Shown here one piece after another: positions 45,492-54,789 of a stretch of DNA of 64,000 nt. The translations under genes were made by a program, and so were the position numbers. Location of the stretch: assembly GCF_016185115.1 (NCBI RefSeq), contig NZ_JACPOF010000008.1, forward strand, positions 163,694 through 227,693, written 5' to 3'. The stretch comes from Polaromonas sp. GTDB taxonomy: Bacteria; Pseudomonadota; Gammaproteobacteria; Burkholderiales; Burkholderiaceae_C. The notes under the pieces are model-generated. The model ran no database searches. It saw only the letters and a program-made list of their open reading frames with translations, and was not told where the DNA came from. Every line of letters starts with the position of its first letter. The first letter of the stretch is position 1.

Positions 45492-46301
45492 TCAAGCACT
45501 GCGGCGGGACTCACCAGATGCACCACATTGTTCAAGAAAGCGCGCGCGTTTTCTGGCCTCGGCAAGCAGGAAAGCCTGGTCACTGCCTCCAGCCACGAAA
45601 GTGGCATTCATGGCCATATATGAACGCGTTATTTCTTCGTCATACACACCACCCATGCCCAGGTATTTGCCATGCCGCTGGCAGATTCCAGACACGTCGC
45701 GAAACGCCTTGCGCATGTGCTCATGCCCGAACTGCCCGGGGATTCCGAGATCGATTGACAGATCGACTGCGCCAATGAACAGCATGTCTATGCCCGCGAC
45801 TGACGCAATCGCGTCCGCATTGGCGATGCCCTGCGCTGTTTCAAGCATGGCAATCACCAGCACTTCGCGGTCCATCTCCTGCTGGGCCTGTGCCACCGGC
45901 GGTATATCCCATCCGAACTGCAAGCCATTCGGGCCCCAGTTCCTTGTCCCGCGATCCGGATAACGAAATGCTTCCACCAGCCGCCTGGCATCCTCAACCG
46001 TGTTGACGTTGGGAACAATCACGCCCTGCGCGCCGTTGTCCAGTGCCCGCGCACCTTCGTCAAGGGCCTGCGGGCGCACCCGCACAATCGGCGTGATGCC
46101 GACAGGGAGGGCAGCGATACAGATCTGCGCGACTTCACCCAGCGTAAATGCGCCGTGTTCGGTGTCAATGGAGAGCCAGTGATAACCTGCGGCGCTGGCC
46201 AGTTGTGGCGCAATGGCGCCGCGCAGTTGCGATACGCCGAAGCCCAGCGCAATCTGTTTGTTGCGCAGCCTCTGCAGCGCCGGGTTGAGAACGATAGGCA
46301 T
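45492..46301 (-). CDS. HpcH/HpaI-family aldolase
   Basis: 269 residues. TIM-barrel signatures of the family: YHWLSIDTEHGAFTLGEV (metal/base region), PIVRVRPQALDEGARALDNG, GVIVPNVNTVEDARRLVEAF, IAMLETAQGIANADAIASV and FIGAVDLSIDLGIPGQFGH. The enzymes cleave 2-oxo acids such as 2-keto-3-deoxy-glucarate or 4-hydroxy-2-oxoheptanedioate to pyruvate plus an aldehyde. With the SMP-30 lactonase and Bug receptors close by, a sugar-acid route is plausible. A Bug gene lies 108 bases upstream on the same strand. Confidence 0.9.
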   Translation of the reverse strand: MPIVLNPALQRLRNKQIALGFGVSQLRGAIAPQLASAAGYHWLSIDTEHGAFTLGEVAQICIAALPVGITPIVRVRPQALDEGARALDNGAQGVIVPNVNTVEDARRLVEAFRYPDRGTRNWGPNGLQFGWDIPPVAQAQQEMDREVLVIAMLETAQGIANADAIASVAGIDMLFIGAVDLSIDLGIPGQFGHEHMRKAFRDVSGICQRHGKYLGMGGVYDEEITRSYMAMNATFVAGGSDQAFLLAEARKRARFLEQCGASGESRRSA

Positions 46302-46409
46302 GGCTGGATCTTGTTTTGATAGCTGTATGGTCTGGCGGCCCGGCTAAGCCGTCCAGACGGTGTGGTTGGTGAGCATGAGGCAGGGGGCGTTACCGATGGG
46401 AGCAACCCG

Positions 46410-47378
46410 CTACTCGCCGACCTTGCCTATCCTGCGGGTGATCTCGCCCAGCCGTTGGCCTTCAGCCTGCACAAAGCGTTCAAACTCCGGCGCATCCTGG
46501 TAGTCCAGCGTCGTGTCCATTTTCTCCAGCGCCGCCTTGAACTGCGGGTCCGTGCTGGCCGTCTTCATTGCCCTGCGCAGTGTGTCCAGCACGGGCGCCG
46601 GTGTAGCTGCCGGTGCGAAAAGGCCGGTCCAGACGTAGTAGTCGGTGTCATAGCCCAGTTCGCGCAGCGTCGGTACATCGGGCATCGTCGCGATGCGACG
46701 GTTTCCCAGCACGCCCAGTATGCGCAGGCGGCCAGACTTGGCGAAGCTGGCGGCGGTCGCCACACCGGCCGTGGTCAAGTCCACCTGACCGCCCGCGACG
46801 GCTGAGAGCGCTTGCGCGCCACCCTGGTAGGGCGCATGAATCAGCTTCAGGCCCGCAGCCTGGGCAAAACCCTCGATGCCGACATGCGAATTGGCGTAGT
46901 AACCGGTGGAAGCGTAGCTCACCGTCATCGGTGCCTTGCGGGCGCGTTCAACCAGTTTTTGCAGCCCCTGCTCACCGGCGGCATTGCTGGCCACCAACAG
47001 TGTGGGTTCATAAGACACGCGGGCGATGGCCTTGAACTGATTCAACTCATACGCCGGAGCCCGGCCGCGGACCTGCTCGGCTTCGGGCAGGGTCGCATGG
47101 CTGGTCAGGCTGAACAGCAGGGTGTAACCATCGGCTGGTGCCTTGGCCACGAAGGCCGTGCCGATCAATCCTCCGGCGCCGATACGGTTTTGCACCGTCA
47201 CCGGCTGTTGCAGAATGCGTTCGAGGGTCGCAGCGAGGACGCGTGCCACCAGATCCGCCAGGCCGGCGGCAGCGGCAGGCACCACCAGCTGGATCGGCTT
47301 GCCGGGATACGGCTGTGCCCGGGCAACGCCGCCTGCTGCTGCAGTGGCGGCGGCGATCAACATGTCTCTACGCTTCAT
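46410..47378 (-). CDS. Bug-family tripartite tricarboxylate transporter receptor 1
   Basis: 322 residues from the ATG at 47378 (AAGGAA upstream). Twin-Arg-like/Sec leader MKRRDMLIAAATAAAGGVARA, then the Bug (TctC) pattern: YPGKPIQLVVPAAAAGLADL, VQNRIGAGGLIGTAFVAKAPADGYTLL and YQGGAQALSAVAGGQVDLTTAG. The product is a periplasmic solute-binding protein, typically for a carboxylate. No TctA/TctB is in the window. It is divergent from another Bug gene and upstream of the aldolase. Confidence 0.9.
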   Translation of the reverse strand: MKRRDMLIAAATAAAGGVARAQPYPGKPIQLVVPAAAAGLADLVARVLAATLERILQQPVTVQNRIGAGGLIGTAFVAKAPADGYTLLFSLTSHATLPEAEQVRGRAPAYELNQFKAIARVSYEPTLLVASNAAGEQGLQKLVERARKAPMTVSYASTGYYANSHVGIEGFAQAAGLKLIHAPYQGGAQALSAVAGGQVDLTTAGVATAASFAKSGRLRILGVLGNRRIATMPDVPTLRELGYDTDYYVWTGLFAPAATPAPVLDTLRRAMKTASTDPQFKAALEKMDTTLDYQDAPEFERFVQAEGQRLGEITRRIGKVGE

Positions 47379-47593
47379 GGGAGTTCCTTTTTCTGTCCGC
47401 AGCTGAGTAAAGGCGTATGGCACCTGCAGGCCGTACCATGCACCCGGAGTGACGGATGGTGTTGTTGCTATGGCTGCATGGTGTCGCGGCATGTGTATGC
47501 CGTCCAATCCCGTTCAGCTATCAGCAGGCGCCTGAAAAGAGTATTGGACCGGCAGGGCCGATGGGCCCAATATCGTCGCCAGGAGACATAAAC

Positions 47594-48592
47594 ATGATCA
47601 CGATAAACAGACGGCAGCTGGTGGCACTCGGCGCATTGGGCCAGTTGACGTGCGGAGTTACCCTGGGCGGGGCAGCGCATGCACAGGCGCAATTGCGCCA
47701 GGCGCGCATAGTTCTTGGCTTTCCAGCCGGAAGCGGCGGTGACCTGGCATGCCGCGTCTTCGCTGAGCGCCTGAAGGGCAAGTACGCTGACAATGTGATT
47801 GTCGAGAACAAGCCCGGCGCCGCCGGACGGATCGGGCTGGAAGCAGTGAGGGGTGCGCCGGCGGATGGAAGCTCGCTGTTGCTGACGCCCACTTCCGTGC
47901 TGACGCTTTATCCCCATATTTACAAGTCGTTGAGTTACGACCCTTTCAAGGATCTGGTCCCGGTGTCGCGCGGCGTGACAGTCACATTCGCCCTTGTTGT
48001 CGGCCCCATGGTCCCTGCGACTGTCAAAGACCTGCCCCAGTTCCTGGCCTGGTGTCGGGCCAATCCGGGCCAGGCCAGCTTTGGCTCTCCGGGCGAGGGC
48101 AGCAGTCCGCATTTTCTTGGCGCGACATTGGCCCGATCAGCTGGCGTACCCCTGAACCATGTGCCCTACAAAGGTACTTCTGCCGCCCTGACTGACGTGG
48201 TTGGTGGACAGGTTGCCGCGGTCATGATTTCCCCTGGAAATGCTGCGCCGTTTGTGAAGGCAGGCAAGCTCCGGATTCTGGCCGTGACCAGCCCGAAACG
48301 CTGGGAGCTGCTGCCGCAGATTCCGACCATGGCCGAGCAGGGATATCCCAGGGTCACCAATGTCGAGCAGTTTTCTTTCTTCATGCGCGCAGGCACCGAT
48401 CAGGAGATCGTGGAGCGCGCCAGCTCCGCCATTCGCGCTGCGGCTGCGTTGCCCGAGGTTATTAAAACCCTCGCAGAGCTGGATATGCGTGCCGAGGGCA
48501 GCCGCCCCCAGGAACTTGCGCAGACCCTGCGGTCGGACTATGCGCAATGGAAAGAAATTGTGAAAACTGTGGGATTCACTCCGCAGGAGTGA
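47594..48592 (+). CDS. Bug-family receptor 2
   Basis: 332 residues from the ATG at 47594 with AGGAGA upstream; the longer frame to 47456 has no conserved sequence. Signal peptide with RRQLVALGALGQLTCGVT and AHA|Q. Bug domain: IVLGFPAGSGGDLACRVFAE, VENKPGAAGRIGLEAVRGAPADGSSLLL and VPYKGTSAALTDVVGGQVAAVM. It probably binds an aromatic or sugar-derived carboxylate. It is convergent with the LysR gene and divergent from receptor 1. Confidence 0.9.
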   Translation: MITINRRQLVALGALGQLTCGVTLGGAAHAQAQLRQARIVLGFPAGSGGDLACRVFAERLKGKYADNVIVENKPGAAGRIGLEAVRGAPADGSSLLLTPTSVLTLYPHIYKSLSYDPFKDLVPVSRGVTVTFALVVGPMVPATVKDLPQFLAWCRANPGQASFGSPGEGSSPHFLGATLARSAGVPLNHVPYKGTSAALTDVVGGQVAAVMISPGNAAPFVKAGKLRILAVTSPKRWELLPQIPTMAEQGYPRVTNVEQFSFFMRAGTDQEIVERASSAIRAAAALPEVIKTLAELDMRAEGSRPQELAQTLRSDYAQWKEIVKTVGFTPQE

Positions 48593-48607
48593 TGCCACAG
48601 GGCGCTC

Positions 48608-49507
48608 TCATATCCCCTGGCCGGCTTCGCCGATAAGCATTTGCTTGAATTCGGTCACCCACCGGTTCCTGTCTTTGCTGTGATCGGCCACGAACAGGTC
48701 GGTGCGCGTGCCCTTGCCTGACAGAGGTCGATAGACCACCCGGTCGAGCTGCAAACGCCGCAGCGGCGCGGGAATTATTGCGGCACCAAAGCCCGCAGCG
48801 ACCAGTGCGATCATGGTCGAAACCTCCCTGACCTCCTGCACGATGTTTGGAGTGAACCCTGCTGCCCAGCATGAGCCAGTGACGAACTCATGCAGACCCG
48901 CCCCGCTTGCGCGCGACAGACAGACGAGGGGAAGGTTTTTCAATTCGGCGATCTGGAGCTGGGTCTTTTTTGTCAATGGCGCACTTTCGTGCATGGCCAG
49001 CAGTGCGGGATCGGTGCTGAGCCTGGCAAGGCGGACGCCCGATAAAAGTCGCCCGCTGGGCTTGCGCACAACGCCAAGGTCCAGCTTGTGTTCTGCTATG
49101 GCGGCTATTTGCGCGCTGGACGTCATCTCTGCAAGGGTCAGGACAATGCCGGGATATCTGGCGCGAAATGACTGTATTGTTGCGGGCAGATAAGGCTGAA
49201 ACTCCGAAGAAGGCGTCAGGCCTATCCGCAGTTCGCCCACTTCGCCGCTCAGTGCCTGCCTTACCGACAGTTTGGCCTTGTCAGCTTCATCGAGCACGTG
49301 CCTGGCGTGTTTGAGAAATACCAGCCCGGCTGGCGTCAGGAAGACGTGTTGCTTGGTACGTTCAAACAGCGTACCACCCACCTCTTCCTCCAGTGCCTTG
49401 ATTTGCAGGCTGAGAGGCGGCTGGCTGATATGCAGGCGCTCGGCCGCGCGCCGGAAGTTGAGTTCTTCCGCCACGGCAATAAAGTACCGAAGATGCCGTA
49501 GTTCCAA
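48608..49507 (-). CDS. LysR-family regulator (TTG start)
   Basis: 299 residues. The TTG at 49507 is chosen because AGGAGA sits seven bases upstream and the conserved LysR start (LELRHLRYFIAVAEELNF) follows at once; the longer frame upstream is not LysR-like. HTH: FRRAAERLHISQPPLSLQIKALEEEVG with LFERTKQHVFLT. Effector domain: LRIGLTPSSEFQPYLPATIQSF. The opening resembles BenM/CatM/CbnR-type aromatic regulators. It is divergent from the SMP-30 gene and convergent with Bug receptor 2, either of which it may control. Confidence 0.92.
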   Translation of the reverse strand: MELRHLRYFIAVAEELNFRRAAERLHISQPPLSLQIKALEEEVGGTLFERTKQHVFLTPAGLVFLKHARHVLDEADKAKLSVRQALSGEVGELRIGLTPSSEFQPYLPATIQSFRARYPGIVLTLAEMTSSAQIAAIAEHKLDLGVVRKPSGRLLSGVRLARLSTDPALLAMHESAPLTKKTQLQIAELKNLPLVCLSRASGAGLHEFVTGSCWAAGFTPNIVQEVREVSTMIALVAAGFGAAIIPAPLRRLQLDRVVYRPLSGKGTRTDLFVADHSKDRNRWVTEFKQMLIGEAGQGI

Positions 49508-49723
49508 AAGTTTGTCTCCTGCTCTTGTATGGGTGCGCCGCAACGCACCGAATGTAGAGCAAAAAACACAGCGTGCATACAACCGTGATTCCCGCGGAGT
49601 ATCACGTTGCAGCTCCAACCGGTATTGGATTTTCTTCTTTCCGGCGCGCATCATCTGCCGCACTGTCAAGTCAAGGAACCACGCCCAGGTCTCCTTCTTT
49701 TTTTTGTACGGAGACAACTTCCC

Positions 49724-50641
49724 ATGTTCGCAGCCCCACCCGTCATCGCGACAACCCTGCTTGCGTGTTTGCCCGAACGCTTTCACATCACAGGCCGCAC
49801 TTCCGGACGCTATGCCAACCGCAGGTTTTATCTTGAAGGCCCGGCAATCGCGCGTGACGGTACCTTTTATTTCACCGACGTACCCTGGGGCAGGATTTTT
49901 CAGATCACGCCGGACGGCGAGTTGTCACTCTTTCTGGCGTACGACGGTGAACCCAACGGCCTGAAAATCCACAAGGACGGCCGCCTGTTCGTGGCCGACT
50001 ACCGCAACGGCATCATCACCATAGATCCGAAGACAAAAAGGATCGAGCCATACGTCATTCAGGTCGCCAACGAGCGCCTGCACGGTCCGAACGATCTCAC
50101 CTTCGCAGTCAACGGTGACCTGTATTTCACCGACCAGGGCAACAGCGACATACAACGCCCGTATGGCCGGGTAGTGCGCGTGACGCCGCGTGGGGAAACC
50201 GAGATTATCCTTGCCGATATTGCCAGCCCAAACGGCCTGGTATTAAGCCCGGACCAGCAGTCGCTTTATGTCGCGGTGACGCGCACCAACTCGATATGGA
50301 AAGTTCCGCTGGATGTCCCGCCAGGTCTGGTCGGCAACTCGAAAGTAGGTACCTCCGGCATCTTCATCCAGATGTCGGGCGGGACAGGGCCGGATGGAAT
50401 GGCGGTGGATGAAGCTGGCAATCTGGCCATTGCCCACACAGGGCTTGGTTGTCTGTGGCTCTTCTCGCCGCTGGGCGAACCCCTGTACCGCGTCAATACC
50501 TGTGCCGGACTTTCAATCGCCAATATCGTTTATGGGGGCGCTGACCGCAAGACGCTCTACATCGTTGAATCGGCGACCGGATCCATTCTGACCGCGCAAA
50601 TGCCAGTGGCGGGACAAACCATGTTTGCGCATATGGATTGA
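49724..50641 (+). CDS. SMP-30/gluconolactonase-family protein
   Basis: 305 residues from the ATG at 49724 with GGAGA upstream. Six-bladed beta-propeller with the metal-site motifs of SMP-30/gluconolactonases: YLEGPAIARDGTFYFTDVPWG, GEPNGLKIHKDGRLFVADY, GPNDLTFAVNGDLYFTDQG, SPNGLVLSPDQQSLYVA and GPDGMAVDEAGNLAIAH. It hydrolyses sugar or aromatic-derived lactones; no signal peptide is obvious. It is divergent from a LysR gene and linked in theme to the HpcH/HpaI aldolase. Confidence 0.9.
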   Translation: MFAAPPVIATTLLACLPERFHITGRTSGRYANRRFYLEGPAIARDGTFYFTDVPWGRIFQITPDGELSLFLAYDGEPNGLKIHKDGRLFVADYRNGIITIDPKTKRIEPYVIQVANERLHGPNDLTFAVNGDLYFTDQGNSDIQRPYGRVVRVTPRGETEIILADIASPNGLVLSPDQQSLYVAVTRTNSIWKVPLDVPPGLVGNSKVGTSGIFIQMSGGTGPDGMAVDEAGNLAIAHTGLGCLWLFSPLGEPLYRVNTCAGLSIANIVYGGADRKTLYIVESATGSILTAQMPVAGQTMFAHMD

Positions 50642-50729
50642 GCGCTTGTACGGGCATCGGCATGAACACATTTTTTGCCTCTCACATCAGCCGGGTAAAA
50701 CCTGCAGGCGCTTGAGTTGCCCAACAGAA

Positions 50730-50749
50730 AAGCCCGCAGATGCGGGCTT
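50730..50749 (-). terminator. Terminator after the VOC gene
   Basis: AGCCCGC-AGAT-GCGGGCT (50731-50748) with flanking A/T pairs. Read on the minus strand it is followed by TTTTCTGTT, so it best serves the minus-strand VOC/reductase unit, though it may also stop the SMP-30 transcript. Confidence 0.7.
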
Positions 50750-50776
50750 CTCGCTGTCGTGAGTACCTTGAAAAAA

Positions 50777-51280
50777 TCAGGCCACAGCAGCTTCTTCCAT
50801 GTCAAAACGGTCGCCAAAATCAAAATAGTCATCGTGCGTGAATCCGCCTTCGTAGTACTGGATCTCCCACCAGTTGTGGTCCAGGTCTTCGAAGTAGAAC
50901 GAATACACGCCATGCATGTCCTGCACGTCCAGCACCTGGCGTATCTTGTATTTGTCCTTGTACTGCAGGCAGCGTGCGTGAGCCTGGTCGACTTCTTCTT
51001 TCGACTGCACGTCCAGGCCCCAGTGGTTGAGCACATTGCAGGGGTGGATCTGGTCACCGACCTCGACACACACGATGTGAAAGCGCATGCCCAGGCGCAC
51101 GGCCATGGCCGGCTTGGCGTGGCGCACGCATTCGAGCCCGAGGAACTCTTCATAGAACCTGCGTGACTCGGCCAGGCTGAAACATTCCAGCGTGCCGTGG
51201 CCCAGGACATAGGGCTTGAGGATGGAATCGCGCGGCTCGGGGTCTACGCGGCAATTTTCAGGAAGGGGGCTGTCAGACAT
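50777..51280 (-). CDS. VOC/extradiol-dioxygenase-like protein
   Basis: 167 residues from the ATG at 51280, with GGAGA upstream and an 8-base overlap with the reductase gene. One VOC domain: VLGHGTLECFSLAESRRFYEEFLGL, then VLNHWGLDV and VYSFYFEDLDHNWWEIQYYEGG. His28, His86 and Glu139 are well placed as the 2-His-1-Glu metal site of one-domain ring-cleavage dioxygenases or glyoxalases. The C-terminal tail is acidic. Linkage to a 2Fe-2S flavoprotein reductase suggests aromatic ring metabolism; the exact reaction is not known. Confidence 0.82.
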   Translation of the reverse strand: MSDSPLPENCRVDPEPRDSILKPYVLGHGTLECFSLAESRRFYEEFLGLECVRHAKPAMAVRLGMRFHIVCVEVGDQIHPCNVLNHWGLDVQSKEEVDQAHARCLQYKDKYKIRQVLDVQDMHGVYSFYFEDLDHNWWEIQYYEGGFTHDDYFDFGDRFDMEEAAVA

Positions 51281-52376
51281 TGCTGGTCTCCATGGGGGTA
51301 GTGTTGTTGCTGTTTGATGACGCTGCGTGCGCACGAGCCTTGTCAGCCTCGCTGACAAAAGAGTCGGCAAAAAACTGGTCGTCTGGCAGGCCGCAGAGAT
51401 TGACGAAATCACGCCGTGCGGCATCGACCATCAGTGGCGCGCCACAGGCATAAACCTGGTGGCCCGCAAGATTGTCAATGTCTTCGATCACGGCGTTGTG
51501 CACAAAGCCCTGGCGCCCCTGCCATGCGCAGGCTTCGGTGGCGTTGCTCAGCACCGGCGTGTAGTGGATGTGCGCGTGCTCTTTGGCCCACTGCGTGGCG
51601 AGTTCATGCATATAGATGTCTTCCCGCTTGCGGCCACCCCAATAGAGGTGGATGGGCCGCGTCATGCCCTTTTGCAGGCTGTACTCGATGATGGACTTGA
51701 TGGGCGCAAAGCCGGTGCCCGACGCCAGCATCACCATGGGCTTGTCGCTCTTTTCATCGAGGTAGAAAAAACCATGTGGTGCCTCGACCCGCAACAGGTC
51801 GCGCAGCTTCATGCTGCTGAACACCCTGTCGGTGAAGACACCGCCTGGCATGTGGCGCACATGCAGTTCTATCTGGCGCAGGCCTTCGGTCGTGGGTGCG
51901 GAGGCGATGGAGTATGAGCGGCGTGCGCCGTCGGCCAGGGGCAGGTCGATGTACTGGCCGGCCAGGTATTTGAGCGGCTCGTTGGGCGGCAGGCCCAGGG
52001 TGATCTGCATGACATCGGGTGCGAGTTTGTCGAGCTTCATTACGCGCGCCGGAAACTTTGTGGCGGGTGCCTGGCCGAGTTCGATTTCATCCGCTTCAAT
52101 CACGCAATCGCTGCGGGGTGTCGCGCAGCACAGGTGCGCATAACCCAGCGCCTTGTCTGCATCAGACAGGTAGTTTGAATTGACGTTGCCGATATCGACC
52201 TGACCTTTGATCACGCGGCCACGGCAGGTACGGCATACACCGGAGCGGCAGCTGTAACGCAGGGAAATGCCGTTCGCAAGGCCGGCCTTCAATACATCGG
52301 TATTGGTGGCGCAACTAAAGGTTTTGCCGCTGGGGCTCAGGGTGATGGTGTAAGTGGCAGACGTGGTGGAGGACAT
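51273..52376 (-). CDS. 2Fe-2S/FAD/NAD(P) oxidoreductase (phenol hydroxylase reductase type)
   Basis: 367 residues in three domains. A plant-type ferredoxin (1-95) has the cluster cysteines in RYSCRSGVCRTCRG and HLCCATP. An FAD-binding barrel (about 105-205) has YIDLPLADGARRSYSIASAP, with the RxYSxA motif. An NAD domain has MLASGTGFAPIKSIIE and a late ACGAPLMVDAA. It passes electrons from NAD(P)H to an oxygenase or related partner, like AscD or phenol/toluene monooxygenase reductases. Its last codons overlap the start of the VOC gene. No oxygenase alpha subunit is adjacent. Confidence 0.9.
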   Translation of the reverse strand: MSSTTSATYTITLSPSGKTFSCATNTDVLKAGLANGISLRYSCRSGVCRTCRGRVIKGQVDIGNVNSNYLSDADKALGYAHLCCATPRSDCVIEADEIELGQAPATKFPARVMKLDKLAPDVMQITLGLPPNEPLKYLAGQYIDLPLADGARRSYSIASAPTTEGLRQIELHVRHMPGGVFTDRVFSSMKLRDLLRVEAPHGFFYLDEKSDKPMVMLASGTGFAPIKSIIEYSLQKGMTRPIHLYWGGRKREDIYMHELATQWAKEHAHIHYTPVLSNATEACAWQGRQGFVHNAVIEDIDNLAGHQVYACGAPLMVDAARRDFVNLCGLPDDQFFADSFVSEADKARAHAASSNSNNTTPMETSNV

Positions 52377-52660
52377 ATAAAGATATTAAAAGTGCAGGTA
52401 AAAAACGTCCAACAACAAAACATGATTTGTCCCATGCGTTGCGCGAATGTGGGCCGGCCAGAAACCAATATCGCCAGCGGGGACAGCGCGGAACACCGGA
52501 CGACATCCCATGACGCCTGCGCACCCTCGAATACCTGCTCCCCGGTGAAGGGACGTCCTTCGATTTACAAATGCATCGTTGATCTGGTGGGTGCTGGCCA
52601 TATGGGCAGCGACGGTGCACTTCTGGGCATGCAGGCACGGCGCCTGCATGCATGTGCTGG

Positions 52661-53623
52661 TCAGGCTGCGGCTTTGAGCACGTTCTTCAGCGTGCCAATG
52701 CCGCTGACCTCAATCTCGATCGCGTCGCCAGCCTTCATGAACACTGGCGGCTTGCGGCCCACGCCGACGCCTGCGGGCGTGCCGGTCAGCAGGATGTCGC
52801 CTGGCTGGAAGGTGTACCACTTCGAGAAGTAGGCGATGGTCTCTGCCAGCGTGAAGATCAGGTCGCTGATGGGTGCCTTCTGCATCTCCTTGCCGTTGAG
52901 GCGTGTGACGATCTCAAGCGCTGTGACATCGCCAATGTCATCTGCAGTGGCAAGTACCGGTCCCATGGGCGTGAATGTGTCGAACTGCTTGCCCATGATG
53001 TTGGTCTCCCAGGTCAGGCGCGCGGGCCAGGCTTCCCTGGCCTCCCACACGTCCTTGACCCAGTCGCGCGCCGACACGTCATTGGCCGCCATGTAGCCCG
53101 CGACGTGGCTCATCGCGTCTGCGGCGCTCACGCGGTGGCAGGTCTTGCCGAACACGACCGCGAGTTCACCCTCGTAATCGACGTGGCCTGAGGCGTCGGG
53201 TGGAACGGTGATGGACGCGCCGGAACCAACGATGGAGTTCACGCTTTTGATGAAGCCTGTGGGTTTGGCGGGTGTTGGCGTGCCAGCCATCTCGGCGAGG
53301 TGGGACTTGAAGGCCAGGCCGGCCGCGACGATGAGGCGCGGGTTGGGCACGGGTGTGAGCAGGCGTGTGTCGGCACCGGTCAGTGCGCCTGTTTCGCGCA
53401 GTTGTGTGAGCTCAGCCGGGGATGAGGCTTCTACACGCTTGACCAGCTTTTTAACCACGGCAAGGCCGTCTGCGCCCGATTCGAGGATCTCGCGCACGCT
53501 GCCAGGTATCCATGCTTCAAGCGTTCCTGCCTTTGCGGCTTTGGCCAGGTGAAGGATTTCGCCCGATGCCAGCATGGCGCCGGGTGAGCCGGATGTTGTG
53601 TTGTTGATGGTGACCAGTTTCAT
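52661..53623 (-). CDS. Fumarylacetoacetate hydrolase (FAH) family protein
   Basis: 320 residues from the ATG at 53623. FAH C-terminal fold with metal-ligand regions in VDYEGELAVVFGKTCHRVSA and MAANDVSARDWVKD. MGPVLATADDIGDVTALEI, RLNGKEMQKAPISDLIF and the signature PGDILLTGTPAGVGVGRKPP follow. It belongs to the group with 2-hydroxyhepta-diene-dioate isomerase and acylpyruvase, which act on ring-cleavage products. The next gene upstream on the same strand is a Bug receptor 47 bases away, so a catabolic operon is likely. Confidence 0.9.
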   Translation of the reverse strand: MKLVTINNTTSGSPGAMLASGEILHLAKAAKAGTLEAWIPGSVREILESGADGLAVVKKLVKRVEASSPAELTQLRETGALTGADTRLLTPVPNPRLIVAAGLAFKSHLAEMAGTPTPAKPTGFIKSVNSIVGSGASITVPPDASGHVDYEGELAVVFGKTCHRVSAADAMSHVAGYMAANDVSARDWVKDVWEAREAWPARLTWETNIMGKQFDTFTPMGPVLATADDIGDVTALEIVTRLNGKEMQKAPISDLIFTLAETIAYFSKWYTFQPGDILLTGTPAGVGVGRKPPVFMKAGDAIEIEVSGIGTLKNVLKAAA

Positions 53624-53670
53624 GGTGTGTTCCGGAAAGTCCTGTTGGTAATTGCGTGTGTGGTCTCGGT

Positions 53671-54657
53671 TCACTCTTCAGCAGTAAAGCCCGATGCCTT
53701 GATCACCGGCCCCCATGCGGCCAGGTCCGACCTGATGAGTTCGGCAAAGCTTTGCGGCGTGCCCTGCGCGGCCTCCATGCCGAATTTGGCATAAGTGTCC
53801 TTGAGCTCCTGCGACTTCAGTGCATCGTTGATGGCTGTTGCTGCCCTGGCCACCACGGCTGGCGGCGTGGCGGCGGGCATCAGCACACCGAGCCAGACTT
53901 CTGCGACCACATCCCTGAAGCCCAGCTCGACCATGGTCGGTACATCAGGCATGAACTTGTTGCGCTGTGCGCCGGTGGTCGCCAGAACGCGCAGCCGGCC
54001 GGACTTGAGCTGCGGCAGCACTTCGCCAACCGGGTTGAAGCTGGACGCGATCTGGCCGCCCATGAGGTCCTGCAGCGCAGGCGCGCCGCCCTTGTAGGGC
54101 ACGTGCAGGATAGGAATGCCGGCGGCCTTTGAAAACATCAGGCCTGCAAAATGCGGCGTGGCGCCCGCAGAGGTTGATGCGTAGGCCGCCTGTTTCGGGT
54201 TGGCCTTGCACCAGGCCACAAAATCAGCGGGTGTCCTGACGCTTTCAGGCACGGTAGGCCCGACGATGAAGGCCAGCGATGTTTTGGCGCAGACGGCGAC
54301 AGGTGCGAAATCCTTGACCGGGTCGTAGTTCAGCTTGCGAAAGCTGTGCGGATAAATCGTCATCGCAAAATCTGTCGTGAACAGCATGGTCGTGCCGTCT
54401 GGCGGGCTGTTCTTGACGTACTCCACTGCCAGCCTTGCTGCTGCACCAGGCCTGTTCTCGACCAGCAGCCCTGCGGGGTAGCTGCCACGTATTTTTTCAG
54501 CCAGGCTGCGTGCGGCGACGTCCGTGCCACCACCGGGCGGGAAGCCGACGATGATGCGGGTAATTTTGTCCTGCTGCGCAAAAGCGCTGCCAGGCAGACC
54601 GAGTGCGGGAATGGCCACGCCAGCGGATGCGGCGATCAGGCGCCTGCGGTTGATCAT
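53671..54657 (-). CDS. Bug-family receptor 3
   Basis: 328 residues with AGGGAGA before the ATG. Arg-rich leader (MINRRRLIAASAGVAIPALG, cleavage near AFA). Bug domain: ITRIIVGFPPGGGTDVAARS, VENRPGAAARLAVEYVKNSPPDGTTML and VPYKGGAPALQDLMGGQIAS. It is a periplasmic binding protein for an unknown carboxylate. It sits between the Liv operon and the FAH gene on the same strand. Confidence 0.9.
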   Translation of the reverse strand: MINRRRLIAASAGVAIPALGLPGSAFAQQDKITRIIVGFPPGGGTDVAARSLAEKIRGSYPAGLLVENRPGAAARLAVEYVKNSPPDGTTMLFTTDFAMTIYPHSFRKLNYDPVKDFAPVAVCAKTSLAFIVGPTVPESVRTPADFVAWCKANPKQAAYASTSAGATPHFAGLMFSKAAGIPILHVPYKGGAPALQDLMGGQIASSFNPVGEVLPQLKSGRLRVLATTGAQRNKFMPDVPTMVELGFRDVVAEVWLGVLMPAATPPAVVARAATAINDALKSQELKDTYAKFGMEAAQGTPQSFAELIRSDLAAWGPVIKASGFTAEE

Positions 54658-54789
54658 GACTTGTCTCCCTGTATTTGGCCCGAATTTAAAGGCCTGAACT
54701 GATTTGCGAAAGATGGCAGGACTTGCGCTGCGATATCAGAAACACATCGCATTTTTGAGGGTTAACCACGAGCTCTTGCGAGCCCAGCC

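Noticed and set aside
46318..46360. TTTTGATAGCTG followed by an imperfect GTCTGG..CCAGAC hairpin between the aldolase and Bug 1 genes
   Set aside because: Could be a remnant of the 160-bp repeat's end plus a hairpin, but the match is too short, and no T-run supports a terminator.
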